Notes: generated by a model from the sequence alone, not told the origin. 17,673 nt of DNA from Rhodoferax sp. UBA4409 (GCA_002390825.1 DGQR01000117.1:1-17673), one strand, 5' to 3'; numbered from the stretch's first letter, positions 7,135 through 14,861 are shown. Numbers and translations: made by a program.

Positions 7135-8079
7135 ATGCACACCCTTATCCCTTTTGCAGCACCGGCAGGACCCCAATGCCAAGACGCAATGCCCCGACTC
7201 GAACTTCCCTATCTGGCAGAACTGCTGGGGCTGTTGACCCCCACGCCTCCGGTGCTGGGCAACGACGACTCGCTGTCCCCCCTGCATGAACGGGTGCACG
7301 CCAAAAGCCTGAATTTGCCGGGGGTAGACGGCTTGCTGCCCTGGGCTGCGCTGGATGCCCGCCAACTCGGCCTGACCCGCAACCATGGCGACACCGGCTG
7401 GGCCTGGATCACTCCGTGCCACTGGCAAATCAACGCGGACCACGTGGCCATGGACCACCCCGACACGCTGGCCCTGGATGCCCACGAAATCGATGCGCTG
7501 CGCGAAGCCATGCAGCCCTACTTTGCCGAAGACGGCATCACCCTCCACTCCCTGAACCACAGCACCTGGCTGGCCCATGGCGAGATCTTGTGCGACCTAC
7601 CCACTGCCTCGCTGGCGCGGGCTTGTGGCGCCAAAGTAGACCGCTGGATGCCGCGCGTAGCCCAGGCCCGCAGCCTGCGCCGCCTCCAAAATGAGATGCA
7701 GATGCTGCTGTACCGCCACCCGGTGAACGACGCACGGGCCGCGCAGCGCCGGCTCACCGTCAACTCCTTTTGGATCAGTGGGACCGGAACCCTGCCTACG
7801 GGTGCGGTCGACAAATCAGACACCATGTCGGTGCAACACAGCCTAGAGGCTGCGGCGCTGCGCGACGACGCCCACGCCTGGGTGCAAGCGTGGCAGCTGC
7901 TCGACAGCAGCCTGATCGCCCTGCTGTTGCGCCAAGCCAAAGCGGGCCAGCCCCTGGAGCTGACGCTGTGCGGCGAGCGCATGGCCGCAGGCTTTGAGTT
8001 GCAAAATACGGCTTGGTGGAACCGCATCCAACGCCGCTTCACTACCCCTTCACCTGCTGAATTGCTGCGGACCCTGTAA
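7135..8079 (+). CDS. RpfE-like conserved protein, upstream neighbour of recJ
   Basis: A 314-residue protein without signal peptide or membrane helix. I recognise it as the conserved family sometimes labelled regulatory protein RpfE, or loosely phosphoglycerate mutase; no mutase motif can be confirmed. Visible conserved-looking blocks are LPYLAELLGLL near the N-terminus, a central His/Trp-rich part (LTRNHGDTGWAWITPCHWQINADHVAMDHP), and WMPRVAQARSLRRLQNEMQMLLYRHPVN followed by NSFWISGTG, where an alkaline-phosphatase-like end might be expected. In Xanthomonas the rpf cluster has rpfE beside recJ, and the same pair occurs here with four bases between them. In that cluster rpfE affects extracellular enzymes and polysaccharide; the biochemical role is not known to me. 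The ATG at 7135 is chosen because the upstream open frame would run into the divergent permease gene. Confidence 0.7.
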   Translation: MHTLIPFAAPAGPQCQDAMPRLELPYLAELLGLLTPTPPVLGNDDSLSPLHERVHAKSLNLPGVDGLLPWAALDARQLGLTRNHGDTGWAWITPCHWQINADHVAMDHPDTLALDAHEIDALREAMQPYFAEDGITLHSLNHSTWLAHGEILCDLPTASLARACGAKVDRWMPRVAQARSLRRLQNEMQMLLYRHPVNDARAAQRRLTVNSFWISGTGTLPTGAVDKSDTMSVQHSLEAAALRDDAHAWVQAWQLLDSSLIALLLRQAKAGQPLELTLCGERMAAGFELQNTAWWNRIQRRFTTPSPAELLRTL

Positions 8080-8083
8080 GCCC

Positions 8084-9793
8084 ATGAAAATTGTTCCCCG
8101 AGACATCCCCCCCCGCGCGGCGTGGGCGCTGGAGCAGGCCGGACTGCACCCTCTGCTGGCCCGCCTGTATGCCGCCCGCGGTGTCACCGGCAAAGACGAG
8201 CTCGATGACGCCTTGGGCAAGCTGCTGCCCCCCTCGGGCATGCTGGGCGTTGACCGGGCCGCCACCTTGCTGGCCGATGCGTTTGCCAACAACCTCAAAC
8301 TCTGTGTAGTCGCCGACTACGACTGCGATGGCGCTACCGCCTGTGCGGTCGCCGTGCGCGGCCTGCGGCTCTTGGGCGGCCGCCATGTCGACTATTTGGT
8401 GCCCGACCGTGTGGTCGATGGCTACGGCCTGACTGCGCCGATCAGCGAGCGGGTCAAGCAATCCGGCGCCGATGTACTCATCACAGTGGACAACGGCATT
8501 GCCAGCGTGGACGGTGTCGCCCGTGCCAAAGCGCTGGGCCTGCAAGTGCTGGTCACCGACCACCATTTGCCCGGCAGCCAGTTGCCCGATGCGGATGTGA
8601 TCGTCAACCCCAACCAGCCGGGCTGCACCTTTGAGAGCAAGTCCATGGCCGGGGTGGGCGTGATGTTTTACACCCTGCTGGCCCTGCGCTCGGAGTTGCG
8701 CAAGCGCGGCGTGTTTGATGCCGCTACCCAACCCAAGCTCGACACCCTGCTGCCCTTGGTAGCGCTGGGCACCGTGGCCGATGTGGTGAAACTGGACGCC
8801 AACAACCGCCGACTCGTAGCCCAAGGCTTAAAACGAGTACGCGCCCACGCCATGCCTGCGGGACTAGCTAGCCTTTTTATAGCAGCAGGCCGCAAAGCGG
8901 AGGTGGCCACCACCTTCGATTTCGGCTTTGCCCTCGGGCCACGCATCAACGCCGCCGGCCGCTTGAGCGACATGACGCTGGGCATCGAATGCCTGCTGAC
9001 CGACGACCCCGCCCGTGGTGACGAGCTGGCCAAGATGCTGGATGGCATCAACCGCGAGCGCCGCGAGATTGAGGGCGACATGCGCGAGCAGGCCTTCGCG
9101 ATTGCCGAGAGCTTGTTTGACGAAGGCGACGAGCCGCCCCCGGCGATTTGCGTTTTCGACCCCGACTTTCACGAAGGCGTGGTCGGTATCGTGGCCAGCC
9201 GAATCAAAGACAAGCTACACCGCCCCACCTTTGTGTTTGCGGCCAGTGCTGCCGAAGGCAAAGAGCACGAGCTCAAGGGCTCGGGCCGCAGCATTCCCGG
9301 CTTTCACTTGCGCGACGCGCTGGACCTGGTGGCCAAGCGCTACCCCGGTGTGATCTTGAAGTTCGGTGGTCACGCCATGGCGGCCGGCTGCACCGTGGCC
9401 GAAGAGTTTTTTGACGACTTCGAGAACGGCATGAACGAGGTCGCCCAGGAGTGGCTGGACGCCGCCACATTGACCCGCCGCATGGAAACCGACGGCCCAC
9501 TGGCCGCCGAATACCGCCGTGTGGATTTGGTAGACGCGCTGCACAAAGAGGTGTGGGGCCAAGGCTTTGCCGCCCCCACCTTTAGCGAGGAGGTCGAGGT
9601 CGTGTCCCAACGCTTAGTGGGTGAAAAACACCTCTCGCTCAAGCTCAAACACCAGGGCCAGCCGGTAGACGGCATTTGGTTCGGCCACACCGAGCCCCTG
9701 CCGCCCAAGGTCACCCTGGCCTTCCGGCTCGATGCCGACGAGTGGAACGGCGTGCGCCGTGTACGTTTTCTGGTGGAAGGTGCTCAGGTGTGA
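8084..9793 (+). CDS. recJ: RecJ, single-stranded-DNA-specific 5'-3' exonuclease
   Basis: Exonuclease of recombinational and mismatch repair, degrading single strands 5' to 3' (RecF pathway). In the 569-residue protein the DHH-domain motifs run in order: DYDCDG (78-83), ITVDNGI (133-139), TDHH (158-161), VALGTVADVV (226-235) and GPRINAAGRLSD (285-296). The DHHA1 domain has FDPDFHEGVVGIVASR (358-373), GSGRS (399-403) and GGHAMAAG (428-435), followed by the OB-like C-terminal domain. Length and motif set are normal. The ATG at 8084, four bases after the rpfE-like stop, gives the usual N-terminus; the longer open frame runs into the upstream gene. Bases 8867-8886, coding GLASLFIAAG, carry a repeat-like sequence with rare codons (CTA, CTT, ATA), but the alignment to E. 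coli RecJ keeps its length. The stop overlaps the Nudix gene start. Confidence 0.96.
   Translation: MKIVPRDIPPRAAWALEQAGLHPLLARLYAARGVTGKDELDDALGKLLPPSGMLGVDRAATLLADAFANNLKLCVVADYDCDGATACAVAVRGLRLLGGRHVDYLVPDRVVDGYGLTAPISERVKQSGADVLITVDNGIASVDGVARAKALGLQVLVTDHHLPGSQLPDADVIVNPNQPGCTFESKSMAGVGVMFYTLLALRSELRKRGVFDAATQPKLDTLLPLVALGTVADVVKLDANNRRLVAQGLKRVRAHAMPAGLASLFIAAGRKAEVATTFDFGFALGPRINAAGRLSDMTLGIECLLTDDPARGDELAKMLDGINRERREIEGDMREQAFAIAESLFDEGDEPPPAICVFDPDFHEGVVGIVASRIKDKLHRPTFVFAASAAEGKEHELKGSGRSIPGFHLRDALDLVAKRYPGVILKFGGHAMAAGCTVAEEFFDDFENGMNEVAQEWLDAATLTRRMETDGPLAAEYRRVDLVDALHKEVWGQGFAAPTFSEEVEVVSQRLVGEKHLSLKLKHQGQPVDGIWFGHTEPLPPKVTLAFRLDADEWNGVRRVRFLVEGAQV
8867..8886 (+). repeat. Repeat-like 20-bp motif inside recJ
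   Basis: GCTAGCCTTTTTATAGCAGC matches 5338-5357 inside lolD at 17 of 20 positions. Both have GCTAGC, a T-run and TAGCAGC; the word TAGCAGC or its complement otherwise appears only in the intergenic repeat at 11771. The codons used here (CTA GCT AGC CTT TTT ATA GCA GCA) stand out against a gene that otherwise favours CTG, GCC and ATC. Confidence 0.4.
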
Positions 9794-10683
9794 GCCAGCG
9801 CGGCGCGCGGGCGTTTGGTGCTGCATTTGCCGCCGCCTTGACGCCGGTGCAAAGCCGCACCCTGACAGACGCAGCCCGCCGCGCCAGCGCTGCGCCACCG
9901 CCTTACCTGCAGACCTTTTGGCTCAGTGAACCTGGCCATGCAGAGGCCTTGCAACTCGGCCGCATGGAGCCTGAGCGCGCCGCCCTGTTGGCCAGCCTGC
10001 TGCCAGACTGTTACTTCCAGACCCATGGAGATACTGCCGGCCTGCACTGGCCCGCGCTGACCTTACCCGCCCATGAGCGCAGCGCCCGTTTACAAGCTGC
10101 ACTGGCGCAGTGCTATGTTCGCGGCTTGGTGCACGGCTGGCGCAACGAGGCCTTTGCCTTCTGGCACCACGACTGCCTGATGCCACCAGCCGACGGGCAG
10201 CCCCCGCTGCTGGCGGTGGAGCGCGCAGGCTTTCGCTTTCTGGGCATGCGCAGCCATGCGGTGCACATCAATGGTTTCACCCCGGCTGGGCGCCTGTGGT
10301 GCGGGCGGCGCTCTCTGACCAAAGCCACCGACCCCGGCCTGCTCGACAACGTGACCGCGGGCGGTTTGCCTGCCGGCGAGTCGCCTATAAGCTGCGCCCT
10401 GCGCGAATTGCAAGAAGAAGCCGGCGCAATACTGCACGACACCCGAACCCTGCAAGAAGCCGGGCTGGTGCGCACGGCCCGCTGGGACACCGGTGGCTGG
10501 CACGACGAAACCCTGCTGGTCTACAACCTGGCCTGTGCGGACGGATGGGCGCCCGCCAACCAGGACGGCGAGGTCGCCGGCTTTGTCTGCCTGAGTGCTG
10601 CGCAAACCCTGGAGCAAATTCAGGCCGGTGCCTTCACGCAAGACGCCGTCGCCTCGCTGGCGCAAGGCCTGGGCCTGTTGTGA
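9790..10683 (+). CDS. Nudix hydrolase with N-terminal DUF4743-like domain
   Basis: A 297-residue hydrolase. The C-terminal half has a full Nudix box at 191-213 fitting Gx5Ex7REUxEExGU: GGLPAGE, a seven-residue spacer, then RELQEEAGA. The N-terminal half (about 35-150) matches the DUF4743 type seen in yeast Tnr3-like and plant Nudix proteins; characterised relatives hydrolyse oxidised thiamin diphosphates, so a thiamin-damage clean-up role is plausible but inferred. FRFLGMRSHAVHINGF (148-163) is the usual junction. I chose the GTG at 9790: it overlaps the recJ stop as GTGA and has GGAAGG seven bases upstream, indicating translational coupling. No ATG fits, and the longer open frame lies inside recJ. 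Codon ATA in CCTATAAGC (10384 onward) is unusual for the region. Confidence 0.85.
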   Translation: MSQRGARAFGAAFAAALTPVQSRTLTDAARRASAAPPPYLQTFWLSEPGHAEALQLGRMEPERAALLASLLPDCYFQTHGDTAGLHWPALTLPAHERSARLQAALAQCYVRGLVHGWRNEAFAFWHHDCLMPPADGQPPLLAVERAGFRFLGMRSHAVHINGFTPAGRLWCGRRSLTKATDPGLLDNVTAGGLPAGESPISCALRELQEEAGAILHDTRTLQEAGLVRTARWDTGGWHDETLLVYNLACADGWAPANQDGEVAGFVCLSAAQTLEQIQAGAFTQDAVASLAQGLGLL

Positions 10684-10741
10684 CACATACACGCGCTACC
10701 ATGTGCGCTCGCCCCGAGCAGCCTCTACGCCCCGCCCACCG

Positions 10742-11755
10742 ATGACCCCACCCGCCCAGAATTACGGTGCAGACCCCAGCGGCCTGATCTACGGATTTGT
10801 GTTCGATGCGGATGGCTCTGGCCGCCCCATCGGCACCAGCGAAGCCTTGCAGTGGTTGCGCCAGACGCCCCCGCAGGACGGTGGCTTTGTGTGGCTGCAC
10901 TTCAACCTATCGCACACCGCCTGCGCCAAGTGGATCAAAGATCAACTGCAGCTCTCGGACTTGTTTCATGAGTCCCTGACCGACGGCTCGCGCTCCACCC
11001 GCGTGGAGCTCGATGACGACACCTTGGTCGCCGTGGTGAACGATGTGCACTACGACTTTGCCTTTGAGCCCAGCGACATTGCCACTTTGTGGCTGTCGGT
11101 CGGCCCGCAGTTGGTGGTCACGGCCCGCTTGCAGCCCTTGCGCTCGATCGATCGCTTGCGCGATGCGGTGCGCCGGGGCGAGAAGCTGATGTCGTCAGTG
11201 GCGCTGCTGGTGCACCTGATGCATGACCAGGGCGATGTGCTGATCCAGATTGTGCGCAACACCACGGCCCGGGTGGACGACATCGAAGACAAGTTGCTCG
11301 CCGGACGGCTGGAGACCAAGCGCGCCAACCTGGGTGCCCTGCGGCGTTTGCTGGTGCGCTTGCAGCGCCTGCTGGCACCGGAGCCGGCTGCCCTGTTCCG
11401 CCTGTTGCGCAAGCCACCGGGTTGGATCAGCGAAGACGATCTGGGCGACCTGCGCCAGAGCACCGAAGAATTCAACGTGGCCCTGAGCGACATGGCTGCG
11501 CTGCAAGAACGCATCAAGCTGCTGCAAGAAGAAATTGCCGGCCGCGTGGCTGAGGCAAACAACCGCAGCCTGTTTGTGTTGACCATTGTGACGGTGCTGG
11601 CCCTGCCCATCAACATCATCACCGGCTTGCTGGGAATGAATGTGGGCGGTATCCCGCTGGCCGAACACCCGCACGGCTTCTGGTGGGTGGTGGCGATTGT
11701 GGTGACCTTCACCGTGATAGCCGGCTACATCGCGATCCGCAGACACCGCGACTAG
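10742..11755 (+). CDS. zntB: CorA/ZntB-family divalent metal transporter
   Basis: Inner-membrane pentameric metal channel or transporter. The 337-residue protein has a large cytoplasmic N-domain, with a long helical stalk (about 140-275), and two C-terminal helices (about 277-297 and 312-332) flanking the family signature GMN (298-300). The residues after GMN (VGGIP) and the DPSGLIYGFVFDADGSG start are typical of ZntB (zinc) rather than CorA (magnesium). ZntB was first described as a zinc exporter and later as a proton-coupled importer, so direction is open. The start is the ATG at 10742, which gives a normal family length; no good ribosome site is seen, and a GTG at 10703 is possible. It follows the Nudix gene by 58 bp in the same direction and may be co-transcribed. 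Copy A of the hairpin repeat follows it. Confidence 0.87.
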   Translation: MTPPAQNYGADPSGLIYGFVFDADGSGRPIGTSEALQWLRQTPPQDGGFVWLHFNLSHTACAKWIKDQLQLSDLFHESLTDGSRSTRVELDDDTLVAVVNDVHYDFAFEPSDIATLWLSVGPQLVVTARLQPLRSIDRLRDAVRRGEKLMSSVALLVHLMHDQGDVLIQIVRNTTARVDDIEDKLLAGRLETKRANLGALRRLLVRLQRLLAPEPAALFRLLRKPPGWISEDDLGDLRQSTEEFNVALSDMAALQERIKLLQEEIAGRVAEANNRSLFVLTIVTVLALPINIITGLLGMNVGGIPLAEHPHGFWWVVAIVVTFTVIAGYIAIRRHRD

Positions 11756-11770
11756 CGGTATTTTTAAGCC

Positions 11771-11824
11771 GAATTAGCTGCTAGCGCACATACTGCCTGC
11801 GCCAGTAGCTCCTGAATTCATAGC
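11771..11824. repeat. Dispersed intergenic hairpin repeat, copy A
   Basis: The whole 80-bp gap after zntB is taken up by this element. AGCTGCTAGCGCA (11776-11788) and TGCGCCAGTAGCT (11798-11810) pair over 13 positions with one G-U and one mismatch around a nine-base loop; GAATT (11771-11775) and AATTC (11815-11819) extend the stem past a four-base bulge. Bases 11798-11824, read on the minus strand, match 17313-17339 at 25 of 27 positions. There is no U-tract after the stem on the plus strand. The form resembles short hairpin repeats I recall as common in Comamonadaceae intergenic regions. Confidence 0.65.
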
Positions 11825-11835
11825 ATAACCACCTC

Positions 11836-12600
11836 ATGACGACTTCCGCACACCACCTCTACATCCTCACCGGCGCCTCCCGTGGCATGGGTTTGGCCAT
11901 GGCGCAGCAACTGCTGCAGCCGGGGCACCATCTGCTGTGCCTGTCGCGTAACACCCAACCCGCCTTGCAGGCCGCAGCCGAGCAAGCCGGTGCGGCACTG
12001 ACCCAATGGCCGGTAGATCTGGCGGATGGTGCAGCCGCTGCGCAGCGTTTGCAAGACTGGCTGGGCAGCCAAGACCCGGCGCTATTTGCCAGCGCCACCC
12101 TAATCAACAACGCAGGCGTCATTCCTGCGCTGGTGCCGTTGCGGGACAGCAGCCCTGCAGACCTGGCCCATGCGTTGCGGGTGGGTCTGGAAGCGCCGAT
12201 GCAACTGTGCGCGGCATTCCTCGGGGCCACCCAAAACTGGAAGGCGGCTCGCAAGGTGCTGAATGTGTCGTCCGGCCTCGGCCGCCGGGCCATGGCCTCG
12301 CAAGCCGGCTACTGCGCGGCCAAAGCGGGCATGGACCACTTCACCCGCTGCCTGGCCATGGACGAAGCCTTGATTCCCAACGGCGCAAAAGTCTGCTCGC
12401 TCGCGCCGGGGGTGATAGATACCGATATGCAAGTCCAGCTGCGCGGCGCAGGTGCGGCACAGTTTCCCGACCGGGGCAGCTTTGAAGGACTGAAAACCAA
12501 TGGCCAGCTCACCAGCCCCGAAGAGGCTGCACGCCGCGTGCTGGCCTATCTGGCCCGCCCGGATTTCGGCGAACAACCCGTGGCGGATGTGCGGGGCTAG
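11836..12600 (+). CDS. Short-chain dehydrogenase/reductase (sepiapterin/benzil reductase-like)
   Basis: A classical-size SDR (254 aa), cytoplasmic and NADP(H)-type by its early motif. TGASRGMG (12-19) is the cofactor loop, with R16 in the position typical of NADPH preference; NNAG is at 91-94; the catalytic Ser is in VLNVSSGLG (S145 or S146), and YxxxK is at Y159-K163 (YCAAKAG). The LYILTGASRGMG start and LAPGVIDTDMQVQLR (about 192-206) resemble YueD/sepiapterin reductase-like SDRs that reduce dicarbonyls; the substrate is unknown. The ATG at 11836 follows copy A of the repeat by 11 bases. The stop TAG lies in a CTAG that also supplies the stop of ppk2 on the other strand, so no room remains for a terminator between them. 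Confidence 0.88.
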   Translation: MTTSAHHLYILTGASRGMGLAMAQQLLQPGHHLLCLSRNTQPALQAAAEQAGAALTQWPVDLADGAAAAQRLQDWLGSQDPALFASATLINNAGVIPALVPLRDSSPADLAHALRVGLEAPMQLCAAFLGATQNWKAARKVLNVSSGLGRRAMASQAGYCAAKAGMDHFTRCLAMDEALIPNGAKVCSLAPGVIDTDMQVQLRGAGAAQFPDRGSFEGLKTNGQLTSPEEAARRVLAYLARPDFGEQPVADVRG

Positions 12601-13514
12601 TAAATCGCCGGCACGTACATCTCGGCCGGCACCGGGTGACGCTCGTAATCCTGGTGGCGGACCCGCTCTGGCAGTTCCACCGGGGGGTGAGGGATTTCTT
12701 CGTAGGGCATCTGGCTTAGCAGATGGTGAATGCAGTTCAAGCGGGCCTTCTTTTTATCGACGGCCTGCACCACCCACCAGGGCGCTTCCGGAATATGGGT
12801 GCGCTCTAACATGGCTTCTTTGGCGTGGGTGTAGGCCTCCCAGCGCACGCGGGACTGCAGGTCCATGGGGCTCAACTTCCACTGCTTGAGCGGGTCGTGG
12901 ATGCGGCCCAAAAAGCGGGTGTGCTGCTCCTCATCCGAGATGGAGAACCAGTACTTGATGACCTGGATGCCTGAGCGCACCAGCATCTTTTCAAACTCGG
13001 GCACGGTACGGAAAAACTCTTCGAGCTGCTCGTCATTGCAAAAGCCCATGACGCGCTCGACACCCGCGCGGTTGTACCAGCTGCGGTCAAACAACACGAT
13101 TTCGCCGGCAGCCGGCAAGTGGCTTACATAGCGCTGGAAGTACCACTGGGTGCGCTCCCGGTCGTTGGGGGCGGGCAATGCAGACACCCGGCACACACGG
13201 GGGTTGAGGCGCTGGGTGATGCGCTTGATGGCGCCGCCCTTGCCGGCCGCGTCGCGGCCTTCAAAAATCACCACCACCTTGTGGCCGGTGGCGACCACCC
13301 AGTCCTGCAGCTTGACCAGCTCGCCCTGCATGCGGAACAGCTCACGGAAATAGGTGCGGCGGTCGTTCTTTTGCTCCGCGCTCAGCTCGGGGCTCAAGCC
13401 ATCGGCCAGCTCGTCCTGGTTGTGGTCGTCGAGCTCCATTTCCAGCTCTTCGTCATAGCTGTCCAACATGTCGCTGCGAATGCGACGGATCATTTCTTCT
13501 TCACTGGAACTCAC
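12597..13514 (-). CDS. ppk2: Polyphosphate kinase 2 (PPK2 family)
   Basis: PPK2 transfers phosphate between polyphosphate and nucleotides, mostly driving NDP to NTP. In the 305-residue form: Walker A GRDAAGKGG (86-94), the lid/Walker B block DRSWYNRAGVERVMGF (143-158), and KYWFSISDEEQHTRF (187-201), all diagnostic of single-domain PPK2. An acidic N-terminal stretch (EELEMELDDHNQDELADG, about 22-39) precedes the fold. The frame is open to an ATG at 13646, but I chose the GTG at 13514: a perfect AGGAG lies six bases upstream, and the longer form adds sequence without family character and crosses the bktB promoter. It is divergent from bktB across 159 bp and convergent with the SDR gene. Whether it makes ATP, GTP or polyphosphate cannot be decided here. 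Confidence 0.93.
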   Translation of the reverse strand: MSSSEEEMIRRIRSDMLDSYDEELEMELDDHNQDELADGLSPELSAEQKNDRRTYFRELFRMQGELVKLQDWVVATGHKVVVIFEGRDAAGKGGAIKRITQRLNPRVCRVSALPAPNDRERTQWYFQRYVSHLPAAGEIVLFDRSWYNRAGVERVMGFCNDEQLEEFFRTVPEFEKMLVRSGIQVIKYWFSISDEEQHTRFLGRIHDPLKQWKLSPMDLQSRVRWEAYTHAKEAMLERTHIPEAPWWVVQAVDKKKARLNCIHHLLSQMPYEEIPHPPVELPERVRHQDYERHPVPAEMYVPAIY

Positions 13515-13539
13515 GGGCAACTCCTGAACGGGCAGATTT

Positions 13540-13568
13540 TTGACACTCTGAGGGTAGGCGCCTCTAAT
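13540..13568 (+). promoter_or_regulatory. sigma70-type promoter for bktB
   Basis: TTGACA (13540-13545, perfect -35) and TCTAAT (13563-13568, five of six matches to -10) are separated by exactly 17 bp. Transcription should begin near 13575, leaving a leader of about 100 bases before the bktB ATG at 13674, which has AGGAG six bases upstream. No equally good promoter is visible for ppk2 on the other strand. Confidence 0.65.
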
Positions 13569-13583
13569 GTCAATTTCATGACA
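13568..13583. promoter_or_regulatory. Inverted repeat across the bktB start site, candidate operator
   Basis: TGTCA-N6-TGACA is a perfect five-base-arm palindrome covering the last base of the -10 box and the predicted transcription start. A protein bound here would block initiation, so a repressor is the simplest reading. The half-site differs from the CRP site (TGTGA-N6-TCACA) by one base per arm. The regulator is not identified. Confidence 0.4.
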
Positions 13584-13673
13584 AAACCATGACCTAGTGA
13601 ACCGTAAGATGGCTGTATTGCAAGCGGCGCACACTGGCCGCTGCATCCATTTTTATTTTGAGAGGAGCCTTGT

Positions 13674-14861
13674 ATGTCCCGTGAAGTCGTCGTCGTCAGC
13701 GCTGTGCGCACCGCCATTGGTACCTTTGGTGGCAGCCTCAAAGACATTCCCCCTACCGACCTGGCCGCCCAGGTGGTGCGCGAGTCGCTCGCCCGCGCCA
13801 ACGTGGAAGGCAAAGACGTGGGTCACGTCGTGTTCGGCCATGTGGTGAACACCGAGCCCAAGGACATGTACCTCAGCCGCGTCGCTGCCATCCACGGTGG
13901 CTGCGCCCAGGAAACACCGGCTTACAACGTGAACCGCCTGTGTGGTTCGGGCCTGCAGGCCATCGTGAACGCCAGCCAAAGCATTTTGTTGGGCGATGCC
14001 GATGTGGCCATTGGCGGTGGCGCCGAAAACATGAGCCGGGCACCGTTTGCCAGCCTCAACATGCGCTGGGGCGCCCGCATGGGGGACACCAAGATGGTCG
14101 ACATGATGATCGGTGCTTTGCACGACCCCTTCCACACCATCCACATGGGTGTGACCGCAGAAAACATCGCCGCCAAATGGGGCATCAGCCGCGAAACGCA
14201 GGACGCCTTGGCGGTCGAGAGCCACCAGCGCGCCCAAAAGGCCACGGCTGCCGGCTACTTCACCAGCCAGATCACCCCCATCATGCTCAAGAGCAAAAAA
14301 GGCGAAGTGCCCTACGCGACCGACGAGCACTTCCGCCCCGACTGCAAGCTCGAAGACATGACCAAGCTCAAGCCGGTCTTCATCAAGGAAAACGGCACGG
14401 TGACCGCGGGCAATGCCTCGGGTATCAATGACGCTGCCGCTGCTGTGGTGCTCATGGAAAAGAGCGTGGCCCAGGCCCGCGGCCTCAAGCCACTGGCTCG
14501 CCTCGTGGCATACGCCCACGCTGGCGTCGACCCCAAATACATGGGCATCGGCCCGGTGCCCGCCACCAAACTGGCATTGCAAAAAGCCGGCTTGACGGTG
14601 AACGACCTCGATGTGATTGAAGCCAACGAAGCCTTTGCAGCCCAGGCCTGCGCCGTCACCAAAGATTTAGGCCTGGACCCTGCCAAGGTCAACCCCAATG
14701 GCTCGGGTATCTCGCTGGGTCACCCCATTGGGGCAACCGGCGCCTTGATTACCGTGAAGGCTTTGTATGAGCTGGAGCGCATCAATGGCCGCTATGCGCT
14801 GGTGACCATGTGCATTGGCGGCGGCCAGGGTATTGCCGCCATTTTTGAGCGCGACCGCTAA
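13674..14861 (+). CDS. bktB: BktB-type acetyl-CoA acetyltransferase / beta-ketothiolase
   Basis: Thiolase condensing two acyl-CoA units or cleaving 3-ketoacyl-CoA. The sequence follows Cupriavidus necator BktB closely along its length, from MSREVVVVSAVRTAIGTFGGSLKD to the C-terminus. Catalytic residues are in place: Cys90 in NRLCGSGLQ, His350 in GHPIGATG and Cys380 in CIGGGQG. BktB accepts longer ketoacyl-CoAs such as 3-ketovaleryl-CoA and feeds polyhydroxyalkanoate synthesis; PhaA-like acetoacetyl-CoA formation is the alternative role, and no phaB or phaC is nearby. Length (395 aa) is normal. The ATG has AGGAG six bases upstream, and a strong promoter with a likely operator lies about 100 bases further up, so it is probably a single-gene transcript. 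It converges on the GGDEF gene after 24 bp. Confidence 0.94.
   Translation: MSREVVVVSAVRTAIGTFGGSLKDIPPTDLAAQVVRESLARANVEGKDVGHVVFGHVVNTEPKDMYLSRVAAIHGGCAQETPAYNVNRLCGSGLQAIVNASQSILLGDADVAIGGGAENMSRAPFASLNMRWGARMGDTKMVDMMIGALHDPFHTIHMGVTAENIAAKWGISRETQDALAVESHQRAQKATAAGYFTSQITPIMLKSKKGEVPYATDEHFRPDCKLEDMTKLKPVFIKENGTVTAGNASGINDAAAAVVLMEKSVAQARGLKPLARLVAYAHAGVDPKYMGIGPVPATKLALQKAGLTVNDLDVIEANEAFAAQACAVTKDLGLDPAKVNPNGSGISLGHPIGATGALITVKALYELERINGRYALVTMCIGGGQGIAAIFERDR

Noticed and set aside
10384..10415. CCTATAAGCTGCGCCCTGCGCG in the Nudix gene as another repeat copy
   Set aside because: Only a loose resemblance to the hairpin repeats; it encodes part of the conserved Nudix box, which explains most of it apart from one ATA codon.
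11756..11775. Intrinsic terminator for zntB (CGGTATTTTTAAGCCG)
   Set aside because: The possible stem is only three base pairs and the T-run lies inside the loop rather than after it.
13653..14582. A 309-codon open frame opposite bktB
   Set aside because: Antisense shadow of a highly conserved thiolase; no recognisable domain and Val/His/Gly-biased composition.
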